Positions 16,566-25,517 of a DNA stretch of 64,000 nt are shown here, piece by piece. The stretch lies in NCBI GenBank assembly GCA_000466585.1, contig KE993501.1:1-64000 (forward strand). Direction: 5' to 3'. The position numbers and the translations under genes are program-made. The notes beneath the pieces were generated by a model. The model was not told the origin of the DNA. It worked only from the letters and a program-made list of their open reading frames with translations, and searched no databases. The stretch's first letter is position 1; each line of letters begins with the position of its first letter. The DNA comes from Clostridiales bacterium oral taxon 876 str. F0540. Its GTDB lineage: Bacteria > Bacillota > Clostridia > Clostridiales > Clostridiaceae.

Positions 16566-18635
16566 ATGGATTTAAATACAAAGTCAAAATTTAATATAAA
16601 AAACAATACCGATGTGGTTGTAGCATTTTTGGTTATTGGTATTGTTCTTATGATTATCATTCCTCTGCCTCCTACAATACTGGATATACTTTTAGCCTTT
16701 AATATAACAGTATCAGTAGTTATAATACTCTTAACGATGTTTACCACAGAAGTACTACAATTTTCTGTTTTTCCAACCTTACTTCTTATTACAACTTTGT
16801 TTAGACTTGCGTTGAATATATCTTCTACAAGACTTATATTAAAGGATGCCTATGCAGGACATATAATTGAGGCTTTCGGAAGCTTCGTTGTAGGTGGAAA
16901 CTATGTTGTTGGAATTATAATATTCTTAATTATAATGATTATACAGTTTATGGTTATTACTAATGGTTCAGGCAGAGTAGCAGAAGTTTCTGCAAGATTT
17001 ACGCTTGATGCAATGCCTGGTAAGCAGATGAGCATAGATGCAGATTTAAATTCAGGATTAATTAATGAAGCGCAAGCTAAAGATAGAAGAAAGAAAATGC
17101 AGATGGAAGCTGATTTTTATGGAGCTATGGACGGTGCGTCAAAGTTCGTTAAAGGTGATGCTATAGCCGGAATTATAATTACTTTAATAAATGTAATCGG
17201 TGGAATTATTATAGGCGTAGTAATGCTAAAAATGGATATAGGAAATGCAGCGCAAACCTATGTAAGACTTACAATCGGTGATGGATTGGTAAGCCAGATA
17301 CCGGCGCTGCTAATATCAACATCCTCAGGTATTTTGGTTACTCGTTCTGGAAGCGATCAAAACCTTGGTTCCTTGGTAACATCACAGCTTACAGGATTTC
17401 CAAAGGTTATTGCTATAGCTTCAATAGTATTGCTTTTCTTAGCTTTCATACCCGGACTTCCGCACTTTATATTTATAGTACTATCAGTTACTACAGGGGT
17501 AAGCGCATACTTTTTATATAAGGATGCTAAAAATGAAGTTGAGGCAAAAATTGAGGAAGAGCAGCAGCAGATTATTGAAACAGAAAAAAGAGAACCTGAA
17601 AATGTTATGTCGCTTATTAGTGTAGAACCAATGGAAATTGAAATAGGGTATGGGTTAATACCTCTTGCAGATGAAAGCGCCGGAGGAGATTTACTTGAGA
17701 GAATATCTTCAGTAAGAAGACAATGCGCTATTGAAATGGGCATTGTTGTACAACCTATAAGAATAAGAGATAACCTTCAGCTTAAGACTAATGAATATGT
17801 AGTTAAAATAAGAGGAACAGTAACAGTAAGAGGAGAACTTATGCCTAACATGCTGTTATGCATGGACCCGACAAATGGTGACTACGATATTCAAGGGATA
17901 AGTACAGTAGAGCCGGCCTTTGGACTTCCGGCTGTATGGATAAATAAGGATCAAAGAGAAGATGCTGAAATAAAAGGCCTTACAGTAGTTGATCCGACGA
18001 CTGTTATGGTGACACACCTTACTGAAACAATTAAGAGTCATTCCTATGAACTCTTAGGAAGACAAGAAGTAAAGCTAATAATTGACGCAGTTAAGGAAAA
18101 ATATAGTGCAGTTGTAGAAGAATTAATACCGGATTTAATGACTATTGGAGAAGTTCAAAAGGTATTGCAGAATTTATTGAAGGAAAAAGTTCCGATAAAG
18201 GATATGGTAACAATAATGGAGTCTCTTGCTGATAATTCAAGAACTTCAAAGGATATTGAGCTTTTAACAGAATATGTAAGATTTGCTTTAGGCAGAACTA
18301 TATGTAATCCGCTTATAGATGAAAGCGGAGCTATAACAGTGGCTACTCTTTCACCTGATATAGAAGAGTTAGTAGCTAAAAATATACAAAAGTCAATGCA
18401 GGGTTCTTTCCCGGCTATGGATCCTGACACTACCGGAAAAGTATTAAATTCCATAAAGAATGTTACAGATAATGTTTATTTTAATGATAATCAGCCTGTT
18501 TTGTTGGTTTCTCCTAAGATTAGACCTGCTTTTAGAAGGCTTATTGAGATGGTATTTCCAAATATTATAGTTCTTTCATTAAATGAAATACCTAATGATA
18601 TAGAGATAAGAACTGAAGGAGTTGTGACCATATAA
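16566..18635 (+). CDS. flhA: Flagellar export protein FlhA
   Basis: FlhA is the large export-gate protein whose cytoplasmic ring docks chaperone-substrate complexes. The first ~320 residues hold about eight membrane helices with the conserved FHIPEP-type loop (NGSGRVAEVSARFTLDAMPG, then KQMSIDADLNSGLI) and FVKGDAIAG. The remaining half is the cytoplasmic domain. Length 689 is normal. RBS GGGGTG lies 9 nt upstream. The stop abuts the flhF ATG with no gap. Confidence 0.97.
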   Translation: MDLNTKSKFNIKNNTDVVVAFLVIGIVLMIIIPLPPTILDILLAFNITVSVVIILLTMFTTEVLQFSVFPTLLLITTLFRLALNISSTRLILKDAYAGHIIEAFGSFVVGGNYVVGIIIFLIIMIIQFMVITNGSGRVAEVSARFTLDAMPGKQMSIDADLNSGLINEAQAKDRRKKMQMEADFYGAMDGASKFVKGDAIAGIIITLINVIGGIIIGVVMLKMDIGNAAQTYVRLTIGDGLVSQIPALLISTSSGILVTRSGSDQNLGSLVTSQLTGFPKVIAIASIVLLFLAFIPGLPHFIFIVLSVTTGVSAYFLYKDAKNEVEAKIEEEQQQIIETEKREPENVMSLISVEPMEIEIGYGLIPLADESAGGDLLERISSVRRQCAIEMGIVVQPIRIRDNLQLKTNEYVVKIRGTVTVRGELMPNMLLCMDPTNGDYDIQGISTVEPAFGLPAVWINKDQREDAEIKGLTVVDPTTVMVTHLTETIKSHSYELLGRQEVKLIIDAVKEKYSAVVEELIPDLMTIGEVQKVLQNLLKEKVPIKDMVTIMESLADNSRTSKDIELLTEYVRFALGRTICNPLIDESGAITVATLSPDIEELVAKNIQKSMQGSFPAMDPDTTGKVLNSIKNVTDNVYFNDNQPVLLVSPKIRPAFRRLIEMVFPNIIVLSLNEIPNDIEIRTEGVVTI

Positions 18636-19769
18636 ATGATTATTAAGAGATATATAGTAAGCAGCATGAATGAAGCGATGACGCGTATTCGTTATGAATT
18701 AGGCAAAGATGCAGTTATAATAAGTCAGAGAAAAATAAGAAAGCCAGGAATAAAAGGATTTTTCTCAAAGAAAATATTAGAGGTTACTGCAGCTATTGAA
18801 AATGTTAAGAAAAATGATGAAGATATTGTTGATAGTATAGAAGCAATAAAGAAAGCTGTTGAAAAAGAAACTGTGAAAAGCTCTGAACCTTTGAAAAATG
18901 AAGTAGTTGAAGAAAGCAAGGTTTCTTCAAAGGATTCAGATCTTTTTAAAGAAATGCAGGAAATGAAAAATCTTTTATCTGATATGATGAATAAAACTCC
19001 TGAAAAAACTCAAAGGAGATCAAAGCTTCAAATTAGACTGGAAGACGTTGATTTAAATGAGAAAATTGTTAAAAAGGTTTTGACTAAAGTAAAAAGCTTT
19101 GATGAAAATTTGGATGAAACACAAAAGGCAAGAATGGCCATAGAGAAACTGGTTCCAATAGCTAAGGTGAAAATGGAAGGCGCGGTTGTATTAGTTGGCC
19201 CTACAGGTGTAGGTAAGACAACTACAATTGCAAAGCTTGCAGGAAAGCTTTCACTGATCGATAAGAAAAAAGTAGGACTTATAACTATTGATACCTATAG
19301 GATAGGTGCTGTTGAGCAATTAAAGACTTATGCGGATATAATGAATATTCCTTTTAAGGTAGTATTTACTATGAAGGAAATGGATAGTGCAATTGATGCT
19401 ATGAGAGATTGCGATGTTGTTTTAATAGATACTACAGGAAGAAGCAGTAAAAATACAATGCAGATATCAGAGCTTAGAGCTTTTGTTGAAAAAGCTAATA
19501 CGAATAATATACATTTAGTTATAAGCTCTACTACAAAGAATAAAGATGTGGAAGCCATAATAGAGGGGTATAAGATTTTAAATTATAATAATGTTATTAT
19601 AACAAAGCTGGACGAAACCTCAACTTATGGTTCTATACTGAATATACTGGATTCTGCTAAAAAACCGCTTAGTTTTATTACCACTGGGCAAAATGTGCCT
19701 GATGATATAAAGTCTATATCATCTTCAGAAGTAGCTAGTCTTATATTAGGAGAGGATAATATATGTTAG
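18636..19769 (+). CDS. flhF: Flagellar placement GTPase FlhF
   Basis: FlhF is an SRP-family GTPase that sets flagellar position and number. The 377-residue product has a basic N-terminal B domain (MIIKRYIVSSMNEAMTRIR), a charged linker and an NG domain with G1 GPTGVGKTTTIAKLAGK (about residue 188 on), IDTYRIGAVEQL, DTTGRS and TKLDET. It begins immediately after flhA's stop and overlaps flhG by 7 nt, so the three genes are translationally coupled. Confidence 0.95.
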   Translation: MIIKRYIVSSMNEAMTRIRYELGKDAVIISQRKIRKPGIKGFFSKKILEVTAAIENVKKNDEDIVDSIEAIKKAVEKETVKSSEPLKNEVVEESKVSSKDSDLFKEMQEMKNLLSDMMNKTPEKTQRRSKLQIRLEDVDLNEKIVKKVLTKVKSFDENLDETQKARMAIEKLVPIAKVKMEGAVVLVGPTGVGKTTTIAKLAGKLSLIDKKKVGLITIDTYRIGAVEQLKTYADIMNIPFKVVFTMKEMDSAIDAMRDCDVVLIDTTGRSSKNTMQISELRAFVEKANTNNIHLVISSTTKNKDVEAIIEGYKILNYNNVIITKLDETSTYGSILNILDSAKKPLSFITTGQNVPDDIKSISSSEVASLILGEDNIC

Positions 19770-20617
19770 ATCAAGCTCAAAGACTGAGACAACTTGCATC
19801 AAATAATGAAACTAAAGATAGAGCTAGAATAATAACTGTTACCTCTGGAAAGGGTGGAGTAGGTAAAAGTAATTTTGTAGTGAACCTTGGAATCATGCTG
19901 CAGCAGATGGGTAAAAAGGTGCTGATATTTGATGCAGACGTCGGAATGGGAAATGACGATGTATTGATGGGGTTTCTGCCAAAGTACAACGTTTTTGATG
20001 TTATATTTAATGGTAAAGAAATAGATGATGTAGTTATTACTGGTCCCTATGGAGTTAAGCTTCTTCCAGGTGGGTCAGGACTAACAAAGATTGAGGAGTT
20101 AACCAATGAGCAAAGAGAAGGATTTATTAAAAAGCTGGAAGCCCTCACAGGACTAGATTATATTCTTATGGATACAGGTGCAGGAATCAACAGGAGCGTG
20201 CTCGGATTTGTAGCCTGCTGCGAGGAACTTATTGTATTAACAACTCCTGAACCGACTTCCCTTACAGATGCGTACAGTCTTCTAAAGGCTATATCCCATT
20301 TTAAGCTTAAAACAACTGCAAAGGTTGTTATTAATAGAGCAATTGATGAAAAAGAAGCTGTGCTTACCTACGGAAAGTTTAATAATGCTGTAACCAATTT
20401 CTTAAAGATGAAAATGGAGTATTTGGGAAGTATTGCTGAAGATAAGAAGTTAGTGCAGGCAGTTAGAAGCCAACAGCCTTTTATAATAACATATCCAAAC
20501 TGCGAGGCTTCTCAAGATGTTGTAAAAATAGCTAAAAAACTTATAGGCAGTGAAGATAAAGAACAAAAAACAGGGGTTCAGGGACTTTTTAAAAAGATTT
20601 TCAGTATATTTTCGTAA
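19763..20617 (+). CDS. flhG: MinD-like flagellar number regulator FlhG (YlxH/FleN)
   Basis: FlhG is a MinD-type ATPase that partners FlhF and limits flagellum number. The 284-residue protein has the deviant Walker A SGKGGVGKSNFVVNLG near residue 30, the DADVGMGNDDVLMG switch and DTGAGINRSV. The C-terminal amphipathic helix (GVQGLFKKIFSIFS) resembles a membrane-targeting sequence. The N-terminal DQAQRLRQL motif (DQAxxLR), used in FlhF activation, is visible at residues 3-9. It overlaps flhF by 7 nt. Confidence 0.94.
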   Translation: MLDQAQRLRQLASNNETKDRARIITVTSGKGGVGKSNFVVNLGIMLQQMGKKVLIFDADVGMGNDDVLMGFLPKYNVFDVIFNGKEIDDVVITGPYGVKLLPGGSGLTKIEELTNEQREGFIKKLEALTGLDYILMDTGAGINRSVLGFVACCEELIVLTTPEPTSLTDAYSLLKAISHFKLKTTAKVVINRAIDEKEAVLTYGKFNNAVTNFLKMKMEYLGSIAEDKKLVQAVRSQQPFIITYPNCEASQDVVKIAKKLIGSEDKEQKTGVQGLFKKIFSIFS

Positions 20618-20628
20618 GGAGATAGTAT

Positions 20629-21264
20629 ATGGCAGAAGAATTAAAGTTTACTATAAACAACAAGGTTGAAATATCTTGGGACGATGGATATTATAAGAGC
20701 AATATAGAGAATGTAGATGACAGGTTTTTATATATAAGTATACCGATTAAAGAGGGACAATATATCCCTCTGAGGAAATTTGAGCAAGTTGAAGTAATAT
20801 ATTATCAAGGAAACGATATTTATAAGTTTTATACTACGGTAACTGATAGAAAAGTAGATGTTATTCCTATAATAGTTTTAGCTCTTCCAAATGAAGTGTT
20901 TAAAGTTCAAAGAAGAAAATTTGTGAGGGTTCCAATTGTTTGTACAGTTGAGTATTCCAAAATAGAAAATAAGACAGAAAATATTGTGAAGGCAATAATG
21001 GTTGACTTAAGCGGCGGAGGCATGAGAATAAAATTAAATGAACAAAGGCTGAATGTTGGAGATTTAATTAAGGCATACATTCCTGTTGAAGGTGATAGCC
21101 TTGAGATCAAAGGGGAAGTTGTTAGAGTAGAGAAAGATGATGTTAATAAATTGAACATATGTGGGATTAGTTTTATAGATTTAGAAGAAAAAAACAGAGA
21201 GAAAATTATAAGATTTATTTTTCAAGTAATGCGTGATCAGATGAGGAAGGGTACTACAAATTAA
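20629..21264 (+). CDS. PilZ-domain c-di-GMP receptor, YcgR/YpfA-type flagellar brake
   Basis: The protein (211 aa) has an N-terminal YcgR-like beta domain (about residues 5-90) and a C-terminal PilZ domain. The c-di-GMP-binding residues are intact: R96-x3-R100 in RRKFVR and D126-x-S128-x2-G131 in DLSGGG. Such proteins bind c-di-GMP and slow or stop the motor, or alter export. Placement between flhG and sigD inside the operon supports a motility role. RBS AAGGAGA precedes the ATG. Confidence 0.9.
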   Translation: MAEELKFTINNKVEISWDDGYYKSNIENVDDRFLYISIPIKEGQYIPLRKFEQVEVIYYQGNDIYKFYTTVTDRKVDVIPIIVLALPNEVFKVQRRKFVRVPIVCTVEYSKIENKTENIVKAIMVDLSGGGMRIKLNEQRLNVGDLIKAYIPVEGDSLEIKGEVVRVEKDDVNKLNICGISFIDLEEKNREKIIRFIFQVMRDQMRKGTTN

Positions 21265-21290
21265 AGTTTGATTGTAGAGGGGGGCTAAGT

Positions 21291-22016
21291 ATGGCTTTGG
21301 CTAAGGCGGTTGATATAAAAGAACAAGTTGTTGCAAAATATATACCACTGGTTAAGTATATAGCTTCAAGAGTAATAATAGGAAAAAGCAAATATATTGA
21401 GTATGAAGATTTAGTAGGCTTTGGCATGATTGGGCTCATGGATGCTATAAATAAGTTTGATGAAAGCAAGGGGATGAAGTTTTCAACTTATGCCTCCATT
21501 AGAATAAAAGGGGCAATGATTGATGAACTTAGAAAGAACAGTCCTATTTCCAAGGGTGCTATGGACAAGCTTAATAAGTATAATGATGTTATAGAAACTC
21601 TGCAGAAAAAATTATTAAGAGAACCTAATTATGATGAAGTAGCAAGAGAACTGAAAATGAGTTTGGAAGAAGTAAGTGAAATAGAAAGCTACATTAATTA
21701 TATTTCAGTAGCATCTCTTGAGGATATCATTTTTTCTGATGATGATGATATGTCTCTTATGGGAACAATTGAAGATGAAAAGAGTCCTAGCCCAGAAAAA
21801 ATGCTTCAAGATAAGGAAGAGATCGAGTATTTGGCAAAAGCATTAGATAACGTAAATGAGAAAGATAGAATGGTATTATCTTTATACTATTATGAAGGAT
21901 TGACTTTAAAGGAGATTGGAAAGGTTCTCGAGGTTTCAGAGTCAAGAGTATGCCAGCTTCACAGCAGAGCAATTATGCATTTAAGAAAAGAACTAAAGAA
22001 GTTAAAATATGAATAA
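21291..22016 (+). CDS. sigD: Flagellar sigma factor SigD/FliA (sigma-28)
   Basis: This sigma-28 family factor directs late flagellar and motility genes. The 241-residue product shows region 2 (YEDLVGFGMIGLMDAINKFD, then GMKFSTYASIRIKGAMIDEL), region 3 and region 4 helix-turn-helix (YYYEGLTLKEIGKVLEVSES, then RVCQLHSRAI). RBS GAGGGGGG is strong. Its position at the end of the export genes, after flhF-flhG, is as in Bacillus subtilis. The anti-sigma factor FlgM is not encoded in the window. Confidence 0.96.
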   Translation: MALAKAVDIKEQVVAKYIPLVKYIASRVIIGKSKYIEYEDLVGFGMIGLMDAINKFDESKGMKFSTYASIRIKGAMIDELRKNSPISKGAMDKLNKYNDVIETLQKKLLREPNYDEVARELKMSLEEVSEIESYINYISVASLEDIIFSDDDDMSLMGTIEDEKSPSPEKMLQDKEEIEYLAKALDNVNEKDRMVLSLYYYEGLTLKEIGKVLEVSESRVCQLHSRAIMHLRKELKKLKYE

Positions 22017-22029
22017 CTGAGGGATAACT

Positions 22030-22530
22030 ATGATTTGGTTTCTAATAATTACAGGTATATTATTAATTGTTTTTAATATAAGGGCTGTAAGAAAGCAGGA
22101 TACTTCCTTTGGCAAAGTCTTCAGTAATACTGAAGCTGACCTGACAGAAGTTGATATAAGAATTGGTGAGCTTAGACGAGAATTTTCAGAAACTATTCTG
22201 GAACTCCAAAAAGAAATTATAAAGCTCCAGAAAAATGAAATCGATAATAAAAGTATAAATGACCATGATGATACAAATGAAGTTATAATGGAAAAAGAAA
22301 TAGAGGAAGTCCAAATTAGCCAGGAAGTGGAGCAAAACAAAAGCTTGTATGTTGATGCTAAAGAGGATACAATTAAGGAAACTGAAAATATTAATTTGAA
22401 ATCAAATAGTGTTAAAATAGACGAGATAAATTCTATGCTCAATAAGGGATATTCAGTAGAGGATATTGCTACAAAACTTGGTATAGGCAAGGGGGAGGTA
22501 CTATTAATAAAAGAATTATATCTAAAATAA
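22030..22530 (+). CDS. SwrB-like membrane-anchored flagellar protein
   Basis: The 166-residue product has one N-terminal membrane helix (about residues 1-17), a long acidic coiled linker and a conserved C-terminal helix-turn-helix-like end (EINSMLNKGYSVEDIATKLG, then IGKGEVLLIKELY). Length, topology, end motif and location directly after sigD all match the Bacillus SwrB/YlxL position, whose product promotes flagellar export-gate activation. Sequence similarity in the linker is not expected. Its 3' end contains the RBS of the next mini-gene. Confidence 0.72.
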   Translation: MIWFLIITGILLIVFNIRAVRKQDTSFGKVFSNTEADLTEVDIRIGELRREFSETILELQKEIIKLQKNEIDNKSINDHDDTNEVIMEKEIEEVQISQEVEQNKSLYVDAKEDTIKETENINLKSNSVKIDEINSMLNKGYSVEDIATKLGIGKGEVLLIKELYLK

Positions 22531-22727
22531 AGTATTTAATAGACTTTCTTAGTGACAGAAAAATTCTGCTTGGTATTGGTATAGGAATTATTATTTCAAC
22601 GGTTATTATGAGTGGTGTAAAATTTAATAATAATATAAGCAGTGCAGAAATTGAAAAAAGAGCTAAAGCATTAGGTATGGATTATCCAAGTGAATTCAAA
22701 GTTATTAATAAGGATGTGAGCAAATGA
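22503..22727 (+). CDS. Small single-pass membrane protein with apparent AUU start (74 aa)
   Basis: An ORF open from 22446 to the TGA at 22725-22727 has no ATG, GTG or TTG near its beginning. The best start is ATT at 22503, 4 nt after the strong GGGGGAGG (22491-22498). The product has a basic N-terminus, one membrane helix at about residues 21-39 (ILLGIGIGIIISTVIMSGV) and a conserved-looking tail (SAEIEKRAKALGMDYPSEF). It overlaps the swrB-like gene at its 5' end and flgF by ATGA at its 3' end, which argues that it is translated. Codon use matches its neighbours. The family is not recognised. Alternative: a frameshift extension of the swrB-like gene. Confidence 0.6.
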   Translation: MNKRIISKIKYLIDFLSDRKILLGIGIGIIISTVIMSGVKFNNNISSAEIEKRAKALGMDYPSEFKVINKDVSK

Positions 22728-23518
22728 TAAGAGCATTATATACTACTGTATCAGGTCTTATAACTCAAGAAGCTAAACAGGATGTAATAACAAACAATCT
22801 AGCAAATGTTAATACAGTCGGGTTTAAAGAAGATAATTTGGCAGTAAAAAAGTTTGATGATGTATTAATTGAAAATTATGATAAGATTGTTAATGGCAAG
22901 AATGTTAGAAATGTAATTGGTTCATTAAGTCAGGGAAGTTCAATAGACGGAGTTAATACAAGCTATACTCAAGGAACTATAGATGACACAGGAAAATGGA
23001 GTGATTTTGCAATTGATGGCGGAGGCTTCTTTTCTGTACTAAGAGAAAATAATGGAGCCAATAACACTTATTACACTAGAGATGGACACTTTCATGTAAA
23101 CAGCCAAGGTTACCTGGTTAATGACAGTGGAGACAGAGTTTTAGCCTCGGTAGTTAATGAAAATGGACAAACTGTAGGAAATCCATCACCTGTGCAAGTT
23201 GGAAATGAAGAAATAAAGCTTTATGGAGATGGAACCTTTACTGTTCAAGGAAATAAGTATAGATTTAACACTGTTAATTTTGCTGATCTAAATTCTCTTA
23301 AGAAAATAGGCGACAATCTATATGAAGGAAACAATGCTGTTCAGTCAGATAATGTTTTAGTAAAACAAAATTCACTGGAAAAGTCTAATGTTAACGTAAT
23401 TAATGAAATGGTCAATATGATGACAGTTATGAGAACCTTTGAATCTAATCAAAAAATAATGCAGTCTTTAGATGAAACTTTAGGAAAAGCTGTTAATGAA
23501 GTTGGTACTATAAGATAA
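22724..23518 (+). CDS. flgF: Flagellar hook-basal body (distal/proximal rod) protein, FlgF-type
   Basis: The protein (264 aa) begins MIRALYTTVSGLITQEAKQD, then NNLANVNTVGFK, and ends with the axial helix NVNVINEMVNMMTVMRTFES, typical of the FlgE/F/G rod-hook family. The FlgF/FlgG middle block (FAIDGGGFFSVLRENNGANN, then YTRDGHFHV) is present. It precedes a clear flgG and is the more divergent of the two, so FlgF is the better name; FlgG paralogue is the alternative. Its ATG overlaps the stop of the preceding mini-gene. Confidence 0.85.
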   Translation: MIRALYTTVSGLITQEAKQDVITNNLANVNTVGFKEDNLAVKKFDDVLIENYDKIVNGKNVRNVIGSLSQGSSIDGVNTSYTQGTIDDTGKWSDFAIDGGGFFSVLRENNGANNTYYTRDGHFHVNSQGYLVNDSGDRVLASVVNENGQTVGNPSPVQVGNEEIKLYGDGTFTVQGNKYRFNTVNFADLNSLKKIGDNLYEGNNAVQSDNVLVKQNSLEKSNVNVINEMVNMMTVMRTFESNQKIMQSLDETLGKAVNEVGTIR

Positions 23519-23545
23519 ATATAATTATCAGAGGAAGTGAAGCAA

Positions 23546-24373
23546 TTGTTAAGAATATTATGGAGCAGCAGAAGTGCCATGTCTGCGCAGCAGGATAAAC
23601 TAGATAGCATCTCAAATAATATTGCGAATGCAAATACAACCGGTTATAAGCGTGTAGATGTTAATTTTAAAGATTTAGTATATGAAAATCTTAATAGAAC
23701 TGGATATCCTGTTACAACTTCAGGACAAAATACTTCTTATAATGGTACTGGTATAAGAACAGGGCAGTGGACTCGTGACAATAGTCAGGGTAATCTTACC
23801 GAGACAGGAAAGTCAACGGATATTGCTATTGATGGCCAAGGATACTTTCAGGTTACTCTTCCAGAAAAAAATGCAGATGGAACTTATAAAACTGCGTATA
23901 CAAGAGGAGGAAATTTTAGTTTAGATTCTGAAGGTAGTTTAGTTGATAGCAATGGAAATAGATTGGTTGTGGCTTTTAATGAAAATACTACTGAAGAAGA
24001 TAGAAGACTTAGTGAAAAAAATTTTACCATAGATGATAAAGGGAGAATTTTCAAGTCTGACGGAAATAATTCAAAAGAAATAGGAAAAATAAATATTTAT
24101 AATGTTATTAGTTCTGATTCTATGCAGTCAGTAGGGGAAAACCTTTATACTTTGGTAAATAATAATGTAAATGGTGTAGATATACCTGTTGAGAGACCAT
24201 TTATATCACAGGATGCTAATGTTATGCAGGGATTTTCAGAATTGTCAAATGTAAATATTGCAAAGGAAATGACCGATATGATAATAACTCAAAGAGCCTT
24301 TGAATTAAGTTCTAAATCAATGAAAACAGCTGATGACATGTGGGGAATGACTAATAATTTAAGATCTAAATAA
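23546..24373 (+). CDS. flgG: Flagellar distal rod protein FlgG
   Basis: FlgG is the distal rod protein. The 275-residue product starts MLRILWSSRSAMSAQQDKLD, followed by NNIANANTTGYKRVDVNF, has a DIAIDGQGYFQV block and ends with NVNIAKEMTDMIITQRAFEL. TTG at 23546 is chosen as start because FlgG proteins begin ML(R)xLWS and because GAGGAAGTG lies 7-15 nt upstream; the in-frame GTG at 23537 is inside that RBS. It is the last gene of the flagellar operon, before a strong terminator. Confidence 0.9.
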   Translation: MLRILWSSRSAMSAQQDKLDSISNNIANANTTGYKRVDVNFKDLVYENLNRTGYPVTTSGQNTSYNGTGIRTGQWTRDNSQGNLTETGKSTDIAIDGQGYFQVTLPEKNADGTYKTAYTRGGNFSLDSEGSLVDSNGNRLVVAFNENTTEEDRRLSEKNFTIDDKGRIFKSDGNNSKEIGKINIYNVISSDSMQSVGENLYTLVNNNVNGVDIPVERPFISQDANVMQGFSELSNVNIAKEMTDMIITQRAFELSSKSMKTADDMWGMTNNLRSK

Positions 24374-24374
24374 A

Positions 24375-24413
24375 AAGAGCAGTATTGTACTTATGTATGA
24401 TACTGCTTTTTAA
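24375..24413 (+). terminator. Intrinsic terminator of the flagellar operon
   Basis: Arms at 24378-24390 and 24395-24407 pair over 13 bp (two G-U) around a TTAT loop, followed by TTTTAATTT. It closes the long flagellar transcription unit. Confidence 0.9.
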
Positions 24414-24520
24414 TTTAGTATAATTTTTAGCAAATATTAAATTAATATAGCTTTCATAAACTATTAAACCTAGTACATATATTTATAATAATACATTATT
24501 TTTATAGGAGGAATAAATAT

Positions 24521-24715
24521 ATGTACAATATGAATAATCAAATTAATTCACAGTGCTATTGTCCATTGTACGAAATATGCCGACAAAGAACAGATTCTAT
24601 ATTTATGCCATGCAGATCATCATACATTGATAATAATGATTTCATGTATAGAAGCAGTGCAAATATGCTTAATATTGAGATGAAACCCGTTTCTATTAAG
24701 GAAATAGAGGATTAG
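24521..24715 (+). CDS. Small cysteine-containing protein, function unknown
   Basis: A 64-residue ORF starts after a good RBS (TAGGAGGAA). Four cysteines are spaced C12-x-C14-x5-C20-x10-C31, within QCYCPLYEICRQ and FMPCRSS, which could bind a metal ion or a cluster; the C-terminal half is polar and cysteine-free. It is followed after 14 nt by a membrane-protein gene, so the two are likely cotranscribed. I do not recognise the family. Confidence 0.6.
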   Translation: MYNMNNQINSQCYCPLYEICRQRTDSIFMPCRSSYIDNNDFMYRSSANMLNIEMKPVSIKEIED

Positions 24716-24729
24716 TCTGGAGGAATAAT

Positions 24730-25491
24730 ATGGGGGTAGGTTATGTTTTTGGCTGTCTTCTTAGTATAGTTCTATGGAAAGTAGACAGGCAGATTGTATT
24801 TAATTTCATTAATAACGGCTTAAGCAAACTAATAAAAAGTAAAGTATTGCTTCAAATTTTATATACTTTAACAACAGGGATTATTTGTTATGCAATTTAC
24901 AAAGTTAGGCCAGGTGAAATAATTAATTTTATAATTATATTTTTAGTAATAGATATAAGCAACACAGAAAAAAAGAATTTGAAGCTTAGAGAAAAGGTGA
25001 AATTCTATGATACTATATCAACCATTTCAAGAGCGCTGGTATGCGGCTTTATAGCACCTGTAATGTATATATTGATTTTTGGTAATTTTATCGGGATAGC
25101 TTATATGATTATTTATAATTTATATCTGCAAGATGAGGAACTTTACTTTTTTAAATATTTATTTAATCTGTCAACTATAGTTCCTGCAGTTATAGCCCAG
25201 GCTTTTCTATACATAGTGTATTTTTGCAGAAATAAAAAATCAGAAATAGATTTTAAAGGAGATTATATAAATAACTTTTTCAAAAGGCCTTTGCTAAATG
25301 TTGATATTATGGGCGCTTATGTTGAATCAGTAAATTTCTATTATATGTACAGTTCAAAGAAAACTGATTATATAAAAAGCTATGGAGGATACAGCAAAAA
25401 AATTGACAGCATATGTGTTAAGGATTATTTAAGCATAACCTATGGAATATGTATAATTATATTTATTATATTTTATCTTATAATAAAATAA
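24730..25491 (+). CDS. Multi-pass membrane protein, function unknown
   Basis: The 253-residue product has about six hydrophobic helices (approximate residues 2-17, 40-58, 64-80, 98-125, 140-165 and 233-252), with a polar segment at about 170-230 between the last two. GGAGGAATAAT precedes the ATG. No catalytic motif or family signature is recognised. It sits with the small Cys-containing gene between the flagellar operon and a minus-strand pyrophosphatase. Its stop codon lies inside the shared bidirectional terminator. Confidence 0.7.
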   Translation: MGVGYVFGCLLSIVLWKVDRQIVFNFINNGLSKLIKSKVLLQILYTLTTGIICYAIYKVRPGEIINFIIIFLVIDISNTEKKNLKLREKVKFYDTISTISRALVCGFIAPVMYILIFGNFIGIAYMIIYNLYLQDEELYFFKYLFNLSTIVPAVIAQAFLYIVYFCRNKKSEIDFKGDYINNFFKRPLLNVDIMGAYVESVNFYYMYSSKKTDYIKSYGGYSKKIDSICVKDYLSITYGICIIIFIIFYLIIK

Positions 25492-25517
25492 GAAGTGGAA
25501 ATCCACTTCTTATTTTA
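25482..25517. terminator. Bidirectional terminator between convergent genes (copy 1 of a shared stem)
   Basis: The arm AATAAAATAAGAAGTGGA (25482-25499) pairs with 25502-25517 around a 2-nt AA loop. It carries A-runs and T-runs on both flanks, so it works in either direction. It contains the stop codons of both flanking genes. The same 18-nt arm recurs at 30074. Confidence 0.88.

Noticed and set aside
22486..22530. Frameshift in the SwrB-like gene joining it to the downstream membrane ORF
   Set aside because: The SwrB-like product already ends at the usual length and end motif, and a strong RBS precedes the second frame; kept as the alternative only.
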